The position numbers and the translations under genes are program-made. Positions 63,340 through 64,000 of a DNA stretch of 64,000 bases are shown in pieces (the stretch's first letter is position 1; every line of letters starts with the position of its first letter). The notes below the pieces were generated by a model. The model had not been told where the DNA came from. It did no database searches and saw only the letters and a list, made by a program, of their open reading frames with translations. The stretch lies in the NCBI GenBank assembly GCA_943736015.1, contig OX031066.1, forward strand, positions 25,156,127 to 25,220,126. Direction: 5' to 3'. This stretch comes from Tridacna crocea (lineage: Eukaryota > Mollusca > Bivalvia > Cardiida > Cardiidae).

Positions 63340-64000
63340 AAGGGCCTGAATATGCTCTACTGGCAGAGAATTTGATTTTGCTTTTTCATGAAAATCTGAC
63401 AAGAAATGCATACTTTGTCACGAAAACAAGAATTGGTAATTTTCAACTTGAAATGGTTTCTTTTCCCATACTGTTTGTTGGATTTATTTCAAAATAGATA
63501 GGGTGGAAGCTATAAGTGAGATAAACAAATTGTGCAAGATTCACAAAAATCTAATTACAAATGCACATTTTATCCCGTAAACTAGAATTTGAAATTTTCA
63601 ACTTGAAATGGCTACTTTTCCCATACTGTTTGTTGGATTTTTTTCAAAATCAATAGGGTTGAAGCTATTGATGAGATAAACAAACTGTGCAAGTTTCAAG
63701 AAAATCAGGCAACAAATGCAGACTTAATCACATAAACAAGAATTTGAAATTTTCTACTTGAAATGGCTACTTTTCCCATACTGTTTGTTGGATTTTTTTC
63801 AAAATCAATAGGGTTGAAGCTATTGATGAGATAAACAAACTGTGCAAGTTTCACGAAAATCAGGCAACAAATCCAGACTTCATCACGTAAACAAGAATTT
63901 GAAATTTTCAACTTGAAATGGCTACTTTTCCCAAACTGTTTGTTGGATTTTTCTCAAAATTAATAGGATTAAAGCTATTGAGGAGATAAACAAACTGTGC
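63340..64000. repeat. 154-bp tandem repeat, over four copies, running off the window
   Basis: Units carry 'ttcaacttgaaatggctact', 'tttcccatactgtttgttgg', 'caatagggttgaagctattg' and 'gataaacaaactgtgcaagt'. Starts near 63430, 63587, 63741 and 63894. The last two full units are almost identical. Confidence 0.9.

Noticed and set aside
1-64000. Reverse transcriptase, capsid, envelope or LTR elements
   Set aside because: I looked for such motifs in the supplied translations and saw none; the recombinase-like gene therefore has no adjoining retroelement parts in this window.

Overview
This is a repeat-dense, intron-rich eukaryotic window with no bacterial or organellar signature. The tRNA-headed SINEs, the roughly 145-bp tandem repeat ending in a 'gggccatcatggccctcttgtt' type tail, and the many hairpin MITEs built around 'cctgcgca...tgcgcagg' fit a bivalve mollusc. 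From memory a dreissenid such as Dreissena is the closest match, but no database could be searched. Most short open frames lie inside repeats and are not genes.

Two host-like genes can be assembled from splice signals. (1) On the minus strand, 3.37 to about 11.7 kb, lies a chain of exons. The five 3' exons (3371-5817) splice in phase into about 355 residues of a tyrosine-recombinase fold. An exon with two short C2H2-like fingers, three acidic Glu-rich exons and less certain 5' exons precede them. A tandem cluster of CCAAT, E-box and E2F-like sites sits at 11.76-12.07 kb, upstream of the first recognised exon. (2) On the plus strand, 51795-60637, five exons splice in phase into a complete 233-residue protein with a signal peptide, a Cys pair and heptad-rich helices, probably a secreted coiled-coil oligomer.

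Layout: 0-1.3 kb, a 205-bp tandem array. 1.3-3.35 kb, 61-bp and 152-bp tandem repeats. 3.37-12.1 kb, the recombinase gene, whose introns are full of a short AGGTAGC/GATCACA motif in inverted pairs. 12.3-20.6 kb, two copies of a compound satellite (205-bp array joined to a 145-bp array through the same junction), with an orphan duplicate of a recombinase exon between them. 20.6-35 kb, a 52-bp satellite, SINEs, a 340-bp dispersed repeat and a PIF/Harbinger remnant. 35-47 kb, a very dense field of TTAA-flanked hairpin MITEs plus a Mutator-like MITE and palindromes nested in SINEs. 47-51.7 kb, sparse sequence with two double-hairpin elements. 51.8-60.6 kb, the coiled-coil gene with MITE-filled introns. 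61-64 kb, MITEs and a 154-bp tandem repeat running off the end.

The most interesting features are the association of a tyrosine-recombinase-like gene with dozens of recombination-site-like inverted motifs in its own introns and flanking satellites, and a set of nested insertions that give exact target-site duplications (TTAA, TTA, CAG and a 9-bp repeat) for several MITE families.
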